This document shows positions 63,761 through 64,000 of a DNA stretch of 64,000 nt, piece after piece; position 1 is the stretch's first letter; the number at the start of each line of letters is the position of its first letter. The DNA is taken from positions 4,092,001 through 4,156,000 of the forward strand of contig NZ_CP016793.1 in assembly GCF_001701025.1 (NCBI RefSeq). Direction: 5' to 3'. Below the pieces are notes generated by a model. That model saw only the letters and a list, made by a program, of their open reading frames with translations. It was not told the origin of the DNA and did no database searches. This DNA comes from Lentzea guizhouensis. Its GTDB lineage: Bacteria; Actinomycetota; Actinomycetes; Mycobacteriales; Pseudonocardiaceae. Both the position numbers and the translations under genes were made by a program.

Positions 63761-64000
63761 GTGAGCGAGCATTTCCGGGTACACGGTGGCGCACGTCTGG
63801 TCGGCGAAGTTGATGTCGTCGGCGCCAAGAACAGCGTCCTGAAGCTGATGGCCGCTGCTTTGCTCGCCGAGGGCACGACAACCCTCACCAACTGCCCGGA
63901 CATCCTGGACGTGCCGCTGATGGCGGACGCGTTGCGCAGCCTGGGGTGCGAGGTCGAGCTCGAAGGTGACGTGGCGAGGATCACCACGCCGGCCGAGCTG
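63761..64000 (+). CDS. murA: UDP-N-acetylglucosamine 1-carboxyvinyltransferase, N-terminal part
   Basis: The first 80 residues of MurA, which adds enolpyruvate to UDP-GlcNAc, the first committed step of peptidoglycan synthesis. [20 protein letters not shown] with the catalytic Lys in GAKNSVLKL, and [20 protein letters not shown], are diagnostic. GTG start with a leaderless -10. The gene runs off the window, so the fosfomycin-site Cys is not visible. Confidence 0.94.
   Translation, partial: MSEHFRVHGGARLVGEVDVVGAKNSVLKLMAAALLAEGTTTLTNCPDILDVPLMADALRSLGCEVELEGDVARITTPAEL

Overview
This 64 kb window is chromosomal DNA from a high-GC actinomycete. GTG starts are frequent, ATGA/GTGA start-stop overlaps are common, and third codon positions are almost always G or C. 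The gene order argS-lysA-hom-thrC-thrB-rho-rpmE-prfA-prmC-tsaC-wecA-atpI-atpBEFHAGD ... atpC-DUF2550-cobalamin adenosyltransferase-murA matches the order I know from Mycobacterium tuberculosis (about Rv1292 to Rv1315). The accessory genes (GH92 mannosidase, ESX-associated genes, TIR protein, SWIM protein, LLM-hemerythrin fusion) suggest a filamentous member of the Pseudonocardiaceae such as Lentzea, Lechevalieria or Saccharothrix. The genus is an inference, not a database result.

Layout. 1-6 kb: a GT39/GT2-GtrA glycosyltransferase pair divergent from an OmpR-type response regulator and sensor kinase, then a TetR gene. 6-14 kb: a short-chain dehydrogenase with a tandem palindromic operator, a luciferase-like monooxygenase fused to hemerythrin divergent from a MarR gene, a secreted phytase/esterase-like protein, a SWIM zinc-finger protein and a tandem-duplicated small-barrel protein. 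14-24 kb: tRNA-Arg(CCG), a CDF metal exporter, a 1410-residue secreted GH92 protein, an acyl-CoA dehydrogenase, and a DUF3105/DUF305 pair. 24-30 kb: argS, lysA, hom, thrC, thrB, a compact aspartate-family operon with overlapping genes. 30-38 kb: rho, rpmE, prfA, a BAAT-type thioesterase, lpd and prmC.

38.6-45.1 kb is an accessory block between prmC and tsaC. It holds a two-gene membrane/small-protein unit carrying a matched Gly-rich motif on both sides of the gene junction, with a divergent TIR-domain gene, and then an ESX (type VII) accessory operon with WXG/PPE-like, EspG-like, DUF3558 lipoprotein and coiled-coil proteins. The PPE-like gene shows clustered frame breaks.

45.4-54.5 kb: tsaC, wecA and atpIBEFHAGD, closed by a strong terminator right after atpD. 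54.6-62.2 kb interrupts the ATP synthase cluster: an MFS transporter, a heterodimeric ABC exporter with very asymmetric ATP sites, a complete IS630-type insertion sequence abutting a MITE-like element (both at the TA of a shared CTAG stop site), a membrane-anchored protein and a SigE-family sigma factor. atpC then has its own upstream region and is followed by a DUF2550 gene, the adenosyltransferase gene on the opposite strand, and the start of murA.

The most unusual features are the TIR/paired-motif module (38.6-41.8 kb), the split ATP synthase operon, and the nested TA insertions that leave both flanking stop codons intact.
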